Shown piece after piece: positions 31,416 to 39,935 of a stretch of DNA of 64,000 nucleotides (its first letter is position 1; each line of letters starts with the position of its first letter). The notes beneath the pieces are model-generated. The model was given only the letters and a program-made list of their open reading frames with translations, ran no database searches and was not told the origin of the DNA. The DNA lies in contig NZ_JBLYUB010000003.1 of the NCBI RefSeq assembly GCF_049999945.1, forward strand, positions 62,001 through 126,000, given 5' to 3'. The translations under genes were made by a program, and so were the position numbers. The stretch is from Planosporangium spinosum. Lineage in GTDB: Bacteria; Actinomycetota; Actinomycetes; Mycobacteriales; Micromonosporaceae.

Positions 31416-33245
31416 ATGACAACCAACCGCGATCGAGGTGCGCGGGCGGATTCGCCCACCCGCAACCGCCCCTCCTTACGCCGGCTCCTCACGCTCACCG
31501 TCTCGGCGGCGTCGCTCGCCGCCGCCGGACTGCTGCCCGCGGCGGTCCCGGCCACCGCGGCCGGATCGGCGGCCCGGGGCGGTACTCCCGACTTCGGGCC
31601 GAACGTCCTCGTGTACGACCCCGCCACGCCGGCCGCCCAGATCCAGGCCACGCTCGACGGGATCTTCGCCCGGCAGGAGCACAACGAGATGGGCGCCGAG
31701 CGGTACGCCGTCCTGTTCAAGCCCGGCCGCTACGACGTCGACGCGAAGCTCGGCTACTACACGACCGTGGCCGGGCTCGGCCGGTCACCCGACGACGTCG
31801 ACATCCACGGCGCGGTCCGGGTCGTCGGCCAGCCCGACCCGAACTCCCCGGCCGGCATCTCCGCCCTGACGAACTTCTGGCGCTCGGCGGAGAACCTGTC
31901 GGTGACGCCGACCGACTGGTCCAACCAGTGGGCGGTGTCGCAGGCGTCGCCGATGCGCCGGGTACACGTCCGCGGCATCCTCTGGCTCGAACCCGGCAAC
32001 GGCGGCTACTCCAGTGGCGGGTACCTCGCCGACACCAAGGTGGACGGAATCACGATCAACGGTTCCCAGCAGCAGTGGCTCACCCGCGACAGCGAACTCG
32101 GCGACGCGTGGACCAACGGCGTGTGGAACCAGGTCTTCGCCGGTGTGGTCGGTGCGCCTACGCAGGGTTTCCCGAACCCGCCGTACACGACGCTGCCCAC
32201 CAGCCCGGTGACCAGGGAGAAGCCCTTCCTGTACCTCGACGAGGCGGGCCGCTACCGGGTCTTCGTCCCGGCCCTGCGCCACGACACCTCCGGCACGACC
32301 TGGGGCGCGGGGCGCCAGCAGGAAGGCTCGTCGCTGTCGATCGACGACTTCTTCATCGCCAAACCGACCGACAGCGCGCGCACGATCAACCGTGAACTGG
32401 CCCGGGGTCGTCACCTGCTACTCACCCCCGGCGTGTACCACCTCAGCGAGGCGCTGCGCGTCCGGAACAAGAACACCGTCGTCCTCGGGCTGGGCATGCC
32501 GAGCCTCGCCCCCGACACCGGCGACGCCGCCCTGCGGGTCGACGACGTCGACGGCGTACGGGTCGCCGGGGTGCTCGTCGACGCCGGAGCGCGCGAGTCC
32601 GCGGCGCTCGTCGAGGTCGGCGGGGCCGCCAGCCACCGCGACCACGCCCGGAACCCGATCTCGTTGCAGGACGTGTTCTTCCGGATCGGCGGGCCGTGGG
32701 TCGGCCGGGCGCGCACGAGCCTCGTGGTCAACAGCGACGACACGATCATCGACAACATCTGGGCCTGGCGGGCCGACCACGGCAACGGGGTCGGCTGGAC
32801 CAGCAACACCGCCGACACCGGCGTCGTGGTGAACGGCGCCGACGTCACGGCGTACGGCCTGTTCGTCGAGCACTACCAGCGCTACCAGACGATCTGGACC
32901 GGCGAGCGCGGCCGGACGGTGTTCTACCAGAGCGAACTGCCCTATGACCCGCCGAGCCAGCGGGCATGGACCAGCCCGACCGGCAAGGGCTGGGCGTCGT
33001 ACAAGGTCGCCCCGTGGGTGCGCAGCCACGAGGCGTGGGGGCTGGGCGTCTACTCGTACTTCAACCAGGGGGTGGACATCCGCGCCGACCGGGCCGTCGA
33101 GGTACCGAAGGCGCCGGGCGTGCGCTTCCACGACCTGGTCACGGTGTTCCTCAACGGCAGTGGCGGCATCGAACGCACGATCAACGAGGCGGGTACCCCG
33201 GTCGTGGGCTCGTACGGCACGAGCACCATCGTCAGCTACCCGTGA
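31416..33245 (+). CDS. Secreted beta-helix protein (family often annotated 'coagulation factor 5/8 type')
   Basis: 609 residues from the ATG at 31416 (GGCAGG upstream). Signal peptide about 20-50 (LLTLTVSAASLAAAGLLPAAVPATAAG). The mature chain belongs to a large actinomycete family with the pattern NVLVYDPATPAAQIQATLD, ERYAVLFKPGRYDVD, FWRSAENLSVTP, SGSQQQWLTR-like and LLTPGVYHLSEALRV, VFFRIGG, FYQSELPYDPP. It looks like a right-handed parallel beta-helix resembling GH55/pectate-lyase folds. This copy has no F5/8C module despite the common name. An enzyme activity on polysaccharide is likely but unproven. The operator palindrome upstream and a hairpin after the stop make it a single-gene unit. 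Confidence 0.85.
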   Translation: MTTNRDRGARADSPTRNRPSLRRLLTLTVSAASLAAAGLLPAAVPATAAGSAARGGTPDFGPNVLVYDPATPAAQIQATLDGIFARQEHNEMGAERYAVLFKPGRYDVDAKLGYYTTVAGLGRSPDDVDIHGAVRVVGQPDPNSPAGISALTNFWRSAENLSVTPTDWSNQWAVSQASPMRRVHVRGILWLEPGNGGYSSGGYLADTKVDGITINGSQQQWLTRDSELGDAWTNGVWNQVFAGVVGAPTQGFPNPPYTTLPTSPVTREKPFLYLDEAGRYRVFVPALRHDTSGTTWGAGRQQEGSSLSIDDFFIAKPTDSARTINRELARGRHLLLTPGVYHLSEALRVRNKNTVVLGLGMPSLAPDTGDAALRVDDVDGVRVAGVLVDAGARESAALVEVGGAASHRDHARNPISLQDVFFRIGGPWVGRARTSLVVNSDDTIIDNIWAWRADHGNGVGWTSNTADTGVVVNGADVTAYGLFVEHYQRYQTIWTGERGRTVFYQSELPYDPPSQRAWTSPTGKGWASYKVAPWVRSHEAWGLGVYSYFNQGVDIRADRAVEVPKAPGVRFHDLVTVFLNGSGGIERTINEAGTPVVGSYGTSTIVSYP

Positions 33246-33282
33246 CCCGACATCGGCCCGGCTGACCTGTACCGGCCGTTCA

Positions 33283-33317
33283 GGGGCCGGCCCCGGCACC
33301 GCACCGGGGCCGGCCCC
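33283..33317 (+). terminator. GC-rich hairpin terminator
   Basis: Perfect arms GGGGCCGGCCCCGG (33283-33296) and CCGGGGCCGGCCCC (33304-33317), 7-base loop, 38 bp after the beta-helix gene stop. Confidence 0.8.
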
Positions 33318-33381
33318 CGGGCATCGTGTGGCCGGTACTCTGGACGCTACTGTCTTCCGTGGCGGGGCGGGTGGTGCACCG

Positions 33382-33768
33382 ATGACGAGTTGGTACGAGT
33401 CGCTGATCGACCGCCAGATCCGCGAGGCGCAGGAGCGCGGCGAGTTCGACAACCTGCCCGGTGCCGGCAAGCCGCTGCCGGACCGCGGCGACGAGTACGA
33501 CCCGGACTGGTGGATCAAGGATCTGGTCCGGCGGGAGAACGTCACCGGTGTCGTGCCCGCCTCACTGGCGCTGCGTAAGGAGGTCGAGGATCTGGCGGAG
33601 ACCGTGGCGAGGAAGAAGACCGAGTCGTCGGTGCGCCGCTACGTCGCCGACCTCAACGAGCGGATCCTGCGGGCCCGGCGTGGTCTCGTCGATGGGCCGC
33701 CGGTCGTCCTGTCCACGGTGGACGCCGACGAGGCGGTCCGGGCCTGGCGGGACCGCCGCCGGCCGTAG
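33382..33768 (+). CDS. DUF1992 (DnaJ-homologue subfamily C28-like) protein
   Basis: Small soluble protein of 128 residues. The N-terminus WYESLIDRQIREAQERGEFDNLPGAGKPLPD is the DUF1992 signature (IRxAxxxGxFxNLPGxGKPL), followed by a helical part (LALRKEVEDLAETVARKKTESSVRRYVADLNERI). Bacterial members stand alone without a J domain, and no function is established. ATG at 33382; the ribosome site is weak. Monocistronic. Confidence 0.93.
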   Translation: MTSWYESLIDRQIREAQERGEFDNLPGAGKPLPDRGDEYDPDWWIKDLVRRENVTGVVPASLALRKEVEDLAETVARKKTESSVRRYVADLNERILRARRGLVDGPPVVLSTVDADEAVRAWRDRRRP

Positions 33769-33805
33769 CCGGGCCGCCGTTGCCGTCGGTGTGGTGGCCC
33801 GGCGG

Positions 33806-34426
33806 CTATTCGCCCCAGCCGGGGCCCCGGTCAGGGACCTCCCCCTGCCGCATCGTGGCCACCGCCGCACCGGCGAGCCGGTCCGCCTCGTGGTTGAGCG
33901 CGTGGCCGCCGGAGCGGACGGAGACGTGTGCCTTCGCCTTGGTCCAGATGACCGTCCGGCCGGCCAGGAGTGCGTGCGTCTCCGCGATGAGCTCGGCGTT
34001 CTTCACCGGCTCCCCGGTGCGCCCGCGTCGCCACGCGCTCGGCGGCAGCGTGCCACCTCGGCTCCAGCCGCCGATCCACTCGGTCAGGCACTTCCGGGCG
34101 TACTCGCTGTCGTAGACGATCTCCAGCGGCCGGTCCGCCGGGACCGCCCGGAGCAGGGCCCTGATCGCCGCCAGTTCGCCGATGTTGTTCGTACCCGTCC
34201 CGTCGATGGGGACGACCCCGTAACAGGTCGGGGACACGTACCAGGCGCCGGCCGCCGTGCCGGGGTTCGGCTCGCACGAGCCGTCGGTGGCCGCCACGAC
34301 CGGCGCACCGACGACCGCCACCGGCGCGGGTGCCGGTGCCGCCGGCCGGCCGGGTGCCGGTGCCGTCAGGGTGGGTGCCGGCGCGGGCGCCGTGGGCAGG
34401 TCAAACAGCGTTGGCTCGTCGAACAC
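33806..34426 (-). CDS. rnhA: Ribonuclease HI
   Basis: Cytoplasmic RNase H cleaving RNA in RNA/DNA hybrids, 206 residues. The four acidic catalytic residues are visible: Asp48 (ATDGSCEPNPG), Glu84 (NNIGELAAI), Asp106 (VYDSEYA) and Asp181 (NHEADRLAG). A Pro/Ala-rich N-terminal extension of about 40 residues precedes the fold; it is not a recognised hybrid-binding domain. The handle region (GGWSRGGTLPPSAWRRGRTGEPVKNAELI) is present. It stands at the left border of the accessory island. Confidence 0.95.
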   Translation of the reverse strand: MFDEPTLFDLPTAPAPAPTLTAPAPGRPAAPAPAPVAVVGAPVVAATDGSCEPNPGTAAGAWYVSPTCYGVVPIDGTGTNNIGELAAIRALLRAVPADRPLEIVYDSEYARKCLTEWIGGWSRGGTLPPSAWRRGRTGEPVKNAELIAETHALLAGRTVIWTKAKAHVSVRSGGHALNHEADRLAGAAVATMRQGEVPDRGPGWGE

Positions 34427-34682
34427 GGACCAACCCTACCCATGATCGTGAAGATCTTGTGTCGTTATGGGGGACAGCAACGGATCCCCACACTCGCTCA
34501 CCCCGGCCACGCTGATCATCGAGGCTACCCTTGATCTTCCCAAGCCAGGATATGGCGCGGGTAAGCCGTCTGGCGCGGGTGCGCGATGACCGCCGCGACG
34601 ACGCCTAGCAGGGTGTCCCGGACCGTTACGGACCGGTCCCGGGCTGCCGCGTCGATGACATGGGCCGTCCGGTTGACTCAAG

Positions 34683-34877
34683 ATGGCAATCAGGCTCACC
34701 GTTGCCGGGCTGGCCGGGGCCGCGGGCGCGATTTCGTTCGCGCACATGGCGGCGCTCGCAGCCGAGCACGGTCAACTGGGATGGAAGCCTACCGCGTTCC
34801 CGATCAGCGTGGACTGGGCGATCAGCCGGTCTGCCCGGCGAGGGGTTCTCCACCAGGTATGGACGACATGCACATAA
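34683..34877 (+). pseudogene. DUF2637 (SpdB-like) transfer-protein fragment
   Basis: The frame IRLTVAGLAGAAGAISF-AHMAALAAEHGQLGWKPTAFPISVDW matches the start of DUF2637 membrane proteins. These belong to actinomycete integrative conjugative elements and plasmids (SpdB-type spread proteins; compare SYxHMxxLAxxHGxxGWxAxxxPLSVDG). After SVDW the match ends and the frame runs through ISRSARRGVL to a stop. Only the first helix and loop remain, so it is a relic. It points to a mobile-element origin of the 34.4-42.3 kb island. Confidence 0.65.
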
Positions 34878-35206
34878 CTGGTAGCCGAATTGCGCGCTAG
34901 TCTTCCGGGCCAGACGAAGCCAACCCGGAGACAGTCGATCACGCCCTTCACGTCGCAATTACCGGCGAACGTAACGTCGTCCAGGTTGTGAACACGCACG
35001 CCTCGAGCGGCAGCAACAGCACGTCACACGTCAACTCCAGCCCTCCGCCTACGTCGGATTCCTGGTGGCAGCGGTGGCGGAGGCGGAGCATCCTCGTCGG
35101 CGCGTCTCGGTGGCGATGAAGGCGCTTGCCGCTGAACCGTTCGTGGCGGGCGATGAAGCGGCGTAAGGCGTCAAACCGTGCGCGCCTCGACGGGTGAGAC
35201 ACGCTG
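34878..35206. other. Degenerate stretch after the DUF2637 relic
   Basis: No intact gene. A frame ending at 35119 (DHALHVAITGERNVVQVVN and onwards to SWWQRWRRRSILVGASRWR) has protein-like composition, but an in-frame TAG sits just before it and it has no start, so it is probably a second gene relic. Confidence 0.45.
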
Positions 35207-36790
35207 GTGGGGATGTGGAAGCCTGTGCGGGTGGATTCTGCGGAGGTTCTGTCGGCACATCGAAGTGAGGATGTGCAGGGCGCGGTGGCTCGGTTGCTCG
35301 CGTGTTCTCGCTCGGATGACACGTTGATCCGGAGGGCAGCAGCCGGCCTGGCGGTCGTATGCGCAGACGTACTGCGGGAGCGGCGCGGAGGCGTCAACGG
35401 CCGCCGCGTCGTGCTGCTGGTGGGCACCGGCAACAACGGCGCGGACGCGCTGCTTGCCGGGGTTCACCTGCGCTCGTGGGGAGCGAGGGTTGAGGCCCTG
35501 CTTGTTGGCGGGGAGGCTTATCGGCCGGGCCTGGCCGCGCTGAACGCGGGCCACGGCATCACGGTTGATGCCCGGTCCGGCGAGGGGCGGACGGCGGCGC
35601 TCTCGGCGCTCGCCGCGGCCGATCTGGTGGTGGACGGCATCGTGGGTGATCGAGGTGCGGGCGGGCTGCGAAGCCCGGCTGATGAGCTGGTGGCGGCCAT
35701 TCCGGTGGGCGTTCCGGTCGTCGCGGTTGACCTGCCGAGCGGTGTTGATCCCGACACCGGAGAGATCTCCGGCCCGCACGTTCATGCTGACGTGACGGTC
35801 ACCTTCGGCTCGTTCAAGCCGTGCCTGTTCCTTCCGCCCGCGTCCCATGCGGCCGGTCGGCTGGAGTTCGTTGACGTTGGCTTGACGGACGAGTTACCTG
35901 CCCAGCCTCTCGTCCGGCGTTTGACGAGGGCCGGCGCGGCGGCTCGCTGGCCGGTCCCGGCGCGGACCGAGCACAAGTACACCCGCGGGGTGCTCGGGGT
36001 GATCGCCGGCTCGGACACCTATCCCGGCGCGGCCGTGCTCGCCGCATTGGGTGCAGTGCGCGCGGGTGTGGGCATCGTGCGGTATATCGGACCGCCGCGC
36101 GTCACCGACCATGTGCTGATGGCGGCGCCGGAAGCTGTCCCGGGCTTCGGCAGGGTACAGGCATGGCTGCTCGGCTCCGGGGTCGAGTCCGACCCGGACC
36201 AGGACGAGGCCATCGGGCAGGCACTCGACTCGGGCCTACCGTGCGTGGTCGACGCGGGTGCGCTGGAGGAGTGCGTCAAGCGCCGCGCAGCGGGCGCCCG
36301 GTCGATCGGCGCCGACGGCGTGCTGATGACTCCCCACGCCGGGGAGCTGGCCAGGATGCTGGACCTGCTGGGCCACGAGGTGACGCGCGGCGATGTCGAG
36401 ACCCGGCCGATGTTCCACGCGCTCTGGCTCGCCCGGGAGGTGGACGCCACGGTGCTGCTGAAGGGTCCGACCACGTTGATCGCGAGCCCGTCTGGATGGC
36501 TGTTCAGCCAGAACGACGGCCCGTCCTGGCTGGCGACCGCAGGCTCAGGTGATGTCCTCGCGGGCATCGCGGGTGCGCTCATGGCATCGGGTGTGGGCGC
36601 GATGGACGCGGGCGCGATGTCCGCGCTGGTTCACGGCCTGGCTGGCGCCCGGGCCTCCGGTGGCGGCCCGATCAGCGCAGGCCAGATCGCGGAGGCGACC
36701 CCTGCCACGGTCGCGGACCTGTTGCGCCTGCTCAGCGAAGCACAAAGCGGTGGTCGGCCGCGTCGGCGGTTGTCCGCCAACCGTCGTTGA
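35207..36790 (+). CDS. nnr: Bifunctional NAD(P)H-hydrate epimerase / ADP-dependent dehydratase
   Basis: Metabolite-repair enzyme restoring damaged NADHX/NADPHX, 527 residues. GTG at 35207 with GGGTGA upstream; an ATG two codons later is equally possible. The N-terminal YjeF-N epimerase half has GNNGADALLAGVHL (75 on; GNNGGD in most) and VVAVDLPSGVDPDTG. The C-terminal YjeF-C (CARKD) dehydratase half has HKYTRGVLGVIAGS, TPHAGELARML, KGPTTLIASPSG and the ATP-site motif GSGDVLAGIAGAL. Both active sites look intact. Codon use is less G/C-biased than the neighbours (many GTT, GCT, GAT), consistent with transfer. It may be a second copy beside a housekeeping gene elsewhere. Confidence 0.93.
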   Translation: MGMWKPVRVDSAEVLSAHRSEDVQGAVARLLACSRSDDTLIRRAAAGLAVVCADVLRERRGGVNGRRVVLLVGTGNNGADALLAGVHLRSWGARVEALLVGGEAYRPGLAALNAGHGITVDARSGEGRTAALSALAAADLVVDGIVGDRGAGGLRSPADELVAAIPVGVPVVAVDLPSGVDPDTGEISGPHVHADVTVTFGSFKPCLFLPPASHAAGRLEFVDVGLTDELPAQPLVRRLTRAGAAARWPVPARTEHKYTRGVLGVIAGSDTYPGAAVLAALGAVRAGVGIVRYIGPPRVTDHVLMAAPEAVPGFGRVQAWLLGSGVESDPDQDEAIGQALDSGLPCVVDAGALEECVKRRAAGARSIGADGVLMTPHAGELARMLDLLGHEVTRGDVETRPMFHALWLAREVDATVLLKGPTTLIASPSGWLFSQNDGPSWLATAGSGDVLAGIAGALMASGVGAMDAGAMSALVHGLAGARASGGGPISAGQIAEATPATVADLLRLLSEAQSGGRPRRRLSANRR

Positions 36791-36796
36791 CTCGTT

Positions 36797-36839
36797 CCGA
36801 AGCCGGGCGCCGGGAGCAAGGGCTGGTGCCCGGCTTCGG
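36797..36839. terminator. Bidirectional hairpin between convergent genes
   Basis: Arms CCGAAGCCGGGC (36797-36808) and GCCCGGCTTCGG (36828-36839), perfect, in the 62 bp gap between nnr and the convergent XRE gene. Confidence 0.8.
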
Positions 36840-36852
36840 GCTACAGCGGGCG

Positions 36853-38082
36853 CTACGCCGCGATGAGACCGCACCGCTGGGCGAGGCCACGAACATGGGT
36901 CCGGGCTCGGGCACGGTCGCGGTGGAGAAGTTCGCGCAGCAACTCGCGCACCAGGGTGGAATCGTGTACCTCGTCCTGGGAGACCTGCTCCGCGTCGAGG
37001 AGTACGAGGGCGGCGGCCTCGTCCTCCCCGCGTCGGACGAAGCCACGAGCGGTGTTGATGAGTGCCGCCGCGCGGCGTTCGACGCTGGGGACGTTGTCGA
37101 TGTCTAGCCGGGACGCGTAGTCCACCACGGCGTCCGCGTGCCCGAGCTCGGCGCTGATAGCCAGCCCGTGGATGTCGACGTTGCCTCGTCCGAACGCGGT
37201 CCACGGGTCGTAGTGGGCTCCGAGTGCCCGTGCGGCGTCGTCGGCGACCCGGTGCAGCGCCCACGCCCTCCCGTCCTCGTCAGACTGTGCGGCGCTGACG
37301 GCGGCTGCCAGGTGCAACATCCCGTAGTCGGCCAGGAGATCCTTTTGCGGGTTATCGGGGTTGATACGTGCCTTCAGCTCGTCAGCGGCGGCCAGGCACA
37401 GCCGGGTGGCCTCTTCCTGCTGGCCGGCTCGTCGGTACGACGCGGATAGTGCCCACGCGCCGAGCGCGATGAGGTGCGGGTCGTCGGCCTCGCGAGCGGC
37501 GTTCATCGCGCGCTCAGCGGCCACCCATGCCAACTCGCCGTCCGGAATGTGATGCAGCCACTGGCGGGTGACCTGGTACGCCCCGGCGAGGTTGCGTGCG
37601 GCCAGCTTGCGCTCGGAAGCGGCCAGGTACGCGGCGTTAGCGTCGTGGAGAAGCCCGGGAAGGACGCCACCGAGGATGGCGTGCGCCGTCGGCGAGCCGT
37701 GCCAGATTGTCCACGCCTCGGCCACTCGCGTGCTGACCTCATCGAGATCCGGTGCCGGATCGGGCAACGATGCGGGCCCTGCGACCCGCATGATCACCTC
37801 GCGGACGGCTGCGACTGCCTCGCCTCGCGGGCGTCCGCCGGGTGCGAGCGTGTCGACCGGTCGCCCGATCAGATCCTCAACGGTGCAGCCGGCGACCACC
37901 GCGATCCGCAAGAGATCGCTGAGGCGGTCGGCGTGCCGTCGTCCCTGCTCAACAGCGGAGACCCACTGCACCGACTTACCGATCCGCGCGGCGAGATCGG
38001 ACTGGGTAACGCCCGCTGCGCGTCGATGGGCGGCGATGTTCGCGCCGATGCCACGCAGCAAGGTGGGCTCACGTCCATCCAT
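36853..38082 (-). CDS. XRE-type HTH regulator with C-terminal TPR-like region
   Basis: 409 residues. The HTH (about 8-62) reads LRGIGANIAAHRRAAGVTQSDLAARIGKSVQWVSAVEQG. The rest is Ala-rich helical repeats of TPR-like kind (AWVAAERAMNAAREADDPHLIALGAWALSASYRRAGQQEEATRL; ADAVVDYASRLDID), as in Streptomyces regulators that sense a small molecule or peptide through TPRs. It is divergent from the Cys-protein/radical SAM operon starting at 38303 and is its likely controller. It belongs to the accessory island. ATG at 38082; the ribosome site is weak. Confidence 0.92.
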   Translation of the reverse strand: MDGREPTLLRGIGANIAAHRRAAGVTQSDLAARIGKSVQWVSAVEQGRRHADRLSDLLRIAVVAGCTVEDLIGRPVDTLAPGGRPRGEAVAAVREVIMRVAGPASLPDPAPDLDEVSTRVAEAWTIWHGSPTAHAILGGVLPGLLHDANAAYLAASERKLAARNLAGAYQVTRQWLHHIPDGELAWVAAERAMNAAREADDPHLIALGAWALSASYRRAGQQEEATRLCLAAADELKARINPDNPQKDLLADYGMLHLAAAVSAAQSDEDGRAWALHRVADDAARALGAHYDPWTAFGRGNVDIHGLAISAELGHADAVVDYASRLDIDNVPSVERRAAALINTARGFVRRGEDEAAALVLLDAEQVSQDEVHDSTLVRELLRELLHRDRARARTHVRGLAQRCGLIAA

Positions 38083-38302
38083 GCCGGCAACGATAGCGCC
38101 CAGACTGCTACCGCTGTAGTAGCTCCATTGTGTCCTTTTCCCTACGGTCCGTGTGTACCAGGGATTTATGACTCCCGATCGCTACGCGATGCGATCTCCG
38201 TGGCGACCGGTGACAGGTTGGGCGCACCACCGTTCGGATCGTGCGGCTCCCTCATGGTGTCGGCGGTGGTGCGCCCACCTACCTCAAAGGTTTGGGGGTG
38301 GC

Positions 38303-38551
38303 ATGACGACGTACCACGGCGGCCAGCAGATCGTCGACGCACAGGCCACGTTGGAGCAGCACGCGGTATCCAGCGCGAGCGGGCTGTGCCTTGCGTGCGG
38401 CGTGCCGGGGCCGTGCGCTGCATACGAGCGAGCGGCGAGGGCCTTCGCGCTGGCGCTTCGGTTGCCTCGGCGAGTGCCCGGTGTGACGCAACCGCACCTG
38501 ATCGGAGTTCGCCGATCAGGTGAGCTGAGCTGGTTCGAGCGGGCAAGTTGA
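38303..38551 (+). CDS. Small Cys-containing protein (putative zinc-binding)
   Basis: 82 residues; ATG at 38303 with GGGGGTGG upstream. The centre has GLCLACGVPGPCAAYERA, a C-x2-C-x5-C cluster like a small zinc knuckle found in many unnamed actinomycete proteins. The remainder is helical with no known domain. It overlaps the next gene's frame by 4 bp if that gene uses its earliest start. It heads the operon opposite the XRE gene. Function unknown; a role as RiPP precursor for the downstream radical SAM enzyme is possible but not favoured, because relatives of this type look like structured zinc proteins. Confidence 0.7.
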   Translation: MTTYHGGQQIVDAQATLEQHAVSSASGLCLACGVPGPCAAYERAARAFALALRLPRRVPGVTQPHLIGVRRSGELSWFERAS

Positions 38552-38577
38552 CGGTGCCGGCGGGTGGACTGGCCACG

Positions 38578-38799
38578 ATGAGTGCGGAGCCGCCGCGTCT
38601 GCCGGACGACGCCGACGGGATGCGTCGGCTGCTCGACCGAGCGCTCGCGGTATTGCGAACACACATCGATCAAGAAGGCATGTGCAAGGGCTGCCTCGCA
38701 GAGTGGGCGCGGTTGGCGCCGTACCCCTGTGAACAGGCGCGCTGGGCGGCAGCGGTCATGAACCGTTACGGCACGGCAGAGCCACCGGAGACGCCGTGA
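38578..38799 (+). CDS. Second small Cys-containing protein
   Basis: 73 residues from the ATG at 38578; TTG 38548 or GTG 38554 would add 8-10 residues and couple it to the upstream stop. It has GMCKGCLAEWARLAPYPCEQARWAAAV, a C-x2-C-x11-C arrangement, after a helical region (MRRLLDRALAVLRTHIDQ). It resembles the upstream protein in size and Cys spacing, so they may be diverged paralogues. It lies 128 bp before the radical SAM gene. No function can be assigned. Confidence 0.65.
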   Translation: MSAEPPRLPDDADGMRRLLDRALAVLRTHIDQEGMCKGCLAEWARLAPYPCEQARWAAAVMNRYGTAEPPETP

Positions 38800-38927
38800 C
38801 GGGCACGTCAGCGTCGCGGGCCGGACGGGCGCGCGGGCCTCCGGGGCGCGACGGACCGGGCTCACCAGCACGTACCGACCCCTCGTTCTGCCGGGCGTCG
38901 CCCGACCAACCCGAAGGAGAAGACGCA

Positions 38928-39935
38928 ATGACCATGCTCGGAATGCCTGCGGCCCCGAAACCTGCGATCCAACAGGCCGCCGGGCCGGTAACGTTCACCG
39001 CCGGACATCACTTCACCGTTAGCGGTACGGCAACGGTTGATGAGCTGGCCGAGGCCGCGACGGTGCCGCTTTCGGTCATCTTGCAGATCACGAAACGATG
39101 CAACTTCGACTGCTCGTTCTGCTCAGAGACGCTGCAACTTCCCGACCCGACGCTGGCCGAGTTGGACACCATCCGCGCGAACCTGTCCGGCACGAATCGG
39201 GTGTTCCTGTCCGGCGGGGAACCGTTGCTGCGTAAGGACTTCGGCGACATCGTGGACATGTATGCCGGCCAGTTCATCGTCGGCATTCCCACCAACGCCA
39301 CCCGGGGTCTGCAGCACGCCAGCTCAATGGTGGGCAAGGTGGCGTTCGTCAACGTCGGCTTGGAGGGGCCGCGCGCGACGACCAACCGGGTACGCGGGGA
39401 CTACGACCAGGTGATGGCCGGTATCCGCGCGTTCATGGAGCACGGGTTGCCGCTATCGTTGTCGGCGGTCGTGTACCGCTCCACGCTGCCCGCGCTGCCG
39501 TTTACCTACCAGATTGCTGACGTAATCGGGGCCGGCAAGCTCAAGCTGATTCTGCCGCTGCGCAAGGGCAACGCCCTGGACCTGGAGGAGCACGAGTTCA
39601 TCAACCTGGACGAGGCCGGGCAGACGTTCGACCGGCTCCTCGAAGCGCGGGCGGTGCACGACTGGCGGCCAGCGCTGCGGATGACAACCTGGACGCCGGA
39701 GACCGAGGGCCACATGATCCTGGTGGAGGTGACCGGCAAGGCCAGCGCGTGGCCGGTCTACGACGCCCCGGACCTGCTCGAACCGCTCGGCAATCTCCTG
39801 AAGGAGCCGATCACCGAGATCTGGAAGCGGTACCGGTTCAAGCGCAACCACTTCGCCAAGTACCTCGGCGCGAGCATCCGCACCGTGGGCAACGCCGGCA
39901 CCGTCACCGGGTCGGGAGGGCACGCCCGTGCGTGA
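38928..39935 (+). CDS. Radical SAM protein
   Basis: 335 residues; ATG at 38928 with AAGGAG upstream. The 4Fe-4S motif is canonical: Cys58, Cys62 and Cys65 in RCNFDCSFCSETL. FLSGGEPLLRKDF is the GGE SAM-binding motif and the barrel continues with VGIPTNATRGL and FVNVGLEGPRATTNRVRG. There are no further Cys, so there is no SPASM or auxiliary cluster. The C-terminal part (about 270-335, ending WKRYRFKRNHFAKYLGASIRT) is basic. The MoaA/PqqE-like core acts on an unknown substrate. It overlaps the next gene by 8 bp, so the two are translationally coupled. Confidence 0.93.
   Translation: MTMLGMPAAPKPAIQQAAGPVTFTAGHHFTVSGTATVDELAEAATVPLSVILQITKRCNFDCSFCSETLQLPDPTLAELDTIRANLSGTNRVFLSGGEPLLRKDFGDIVDMYAGQFIVGIPTNATRGLQHASSMVGKVAFVNVGLEGPRATTNRVRGDYDQVMAGIRAFMEHGLPLSLSAVVYRSTLPALPFTYQIADVIGAGKLKLILPLRKGNALDLEEHEFINLDEAGQTFDRLLEARAVHDWRPALRMTTWTPETEGHMILVEVTGKASAWPVYDAPDLLEPLGNLLKEPITEIWKRYRFKRNHFAKYLGASIRTVGNAGTVTGSGGHARA

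Noticed and set aside
38303..38799. RiPP precursor peptides for the radical SAM enzyme
   Set aside because: Both small proteins look like structured zinc-knuckle proteins, have no leader/core pattern, and the radical SAM enzyme lacks a SPASM domain and RRE. Not excluded, only not supported.
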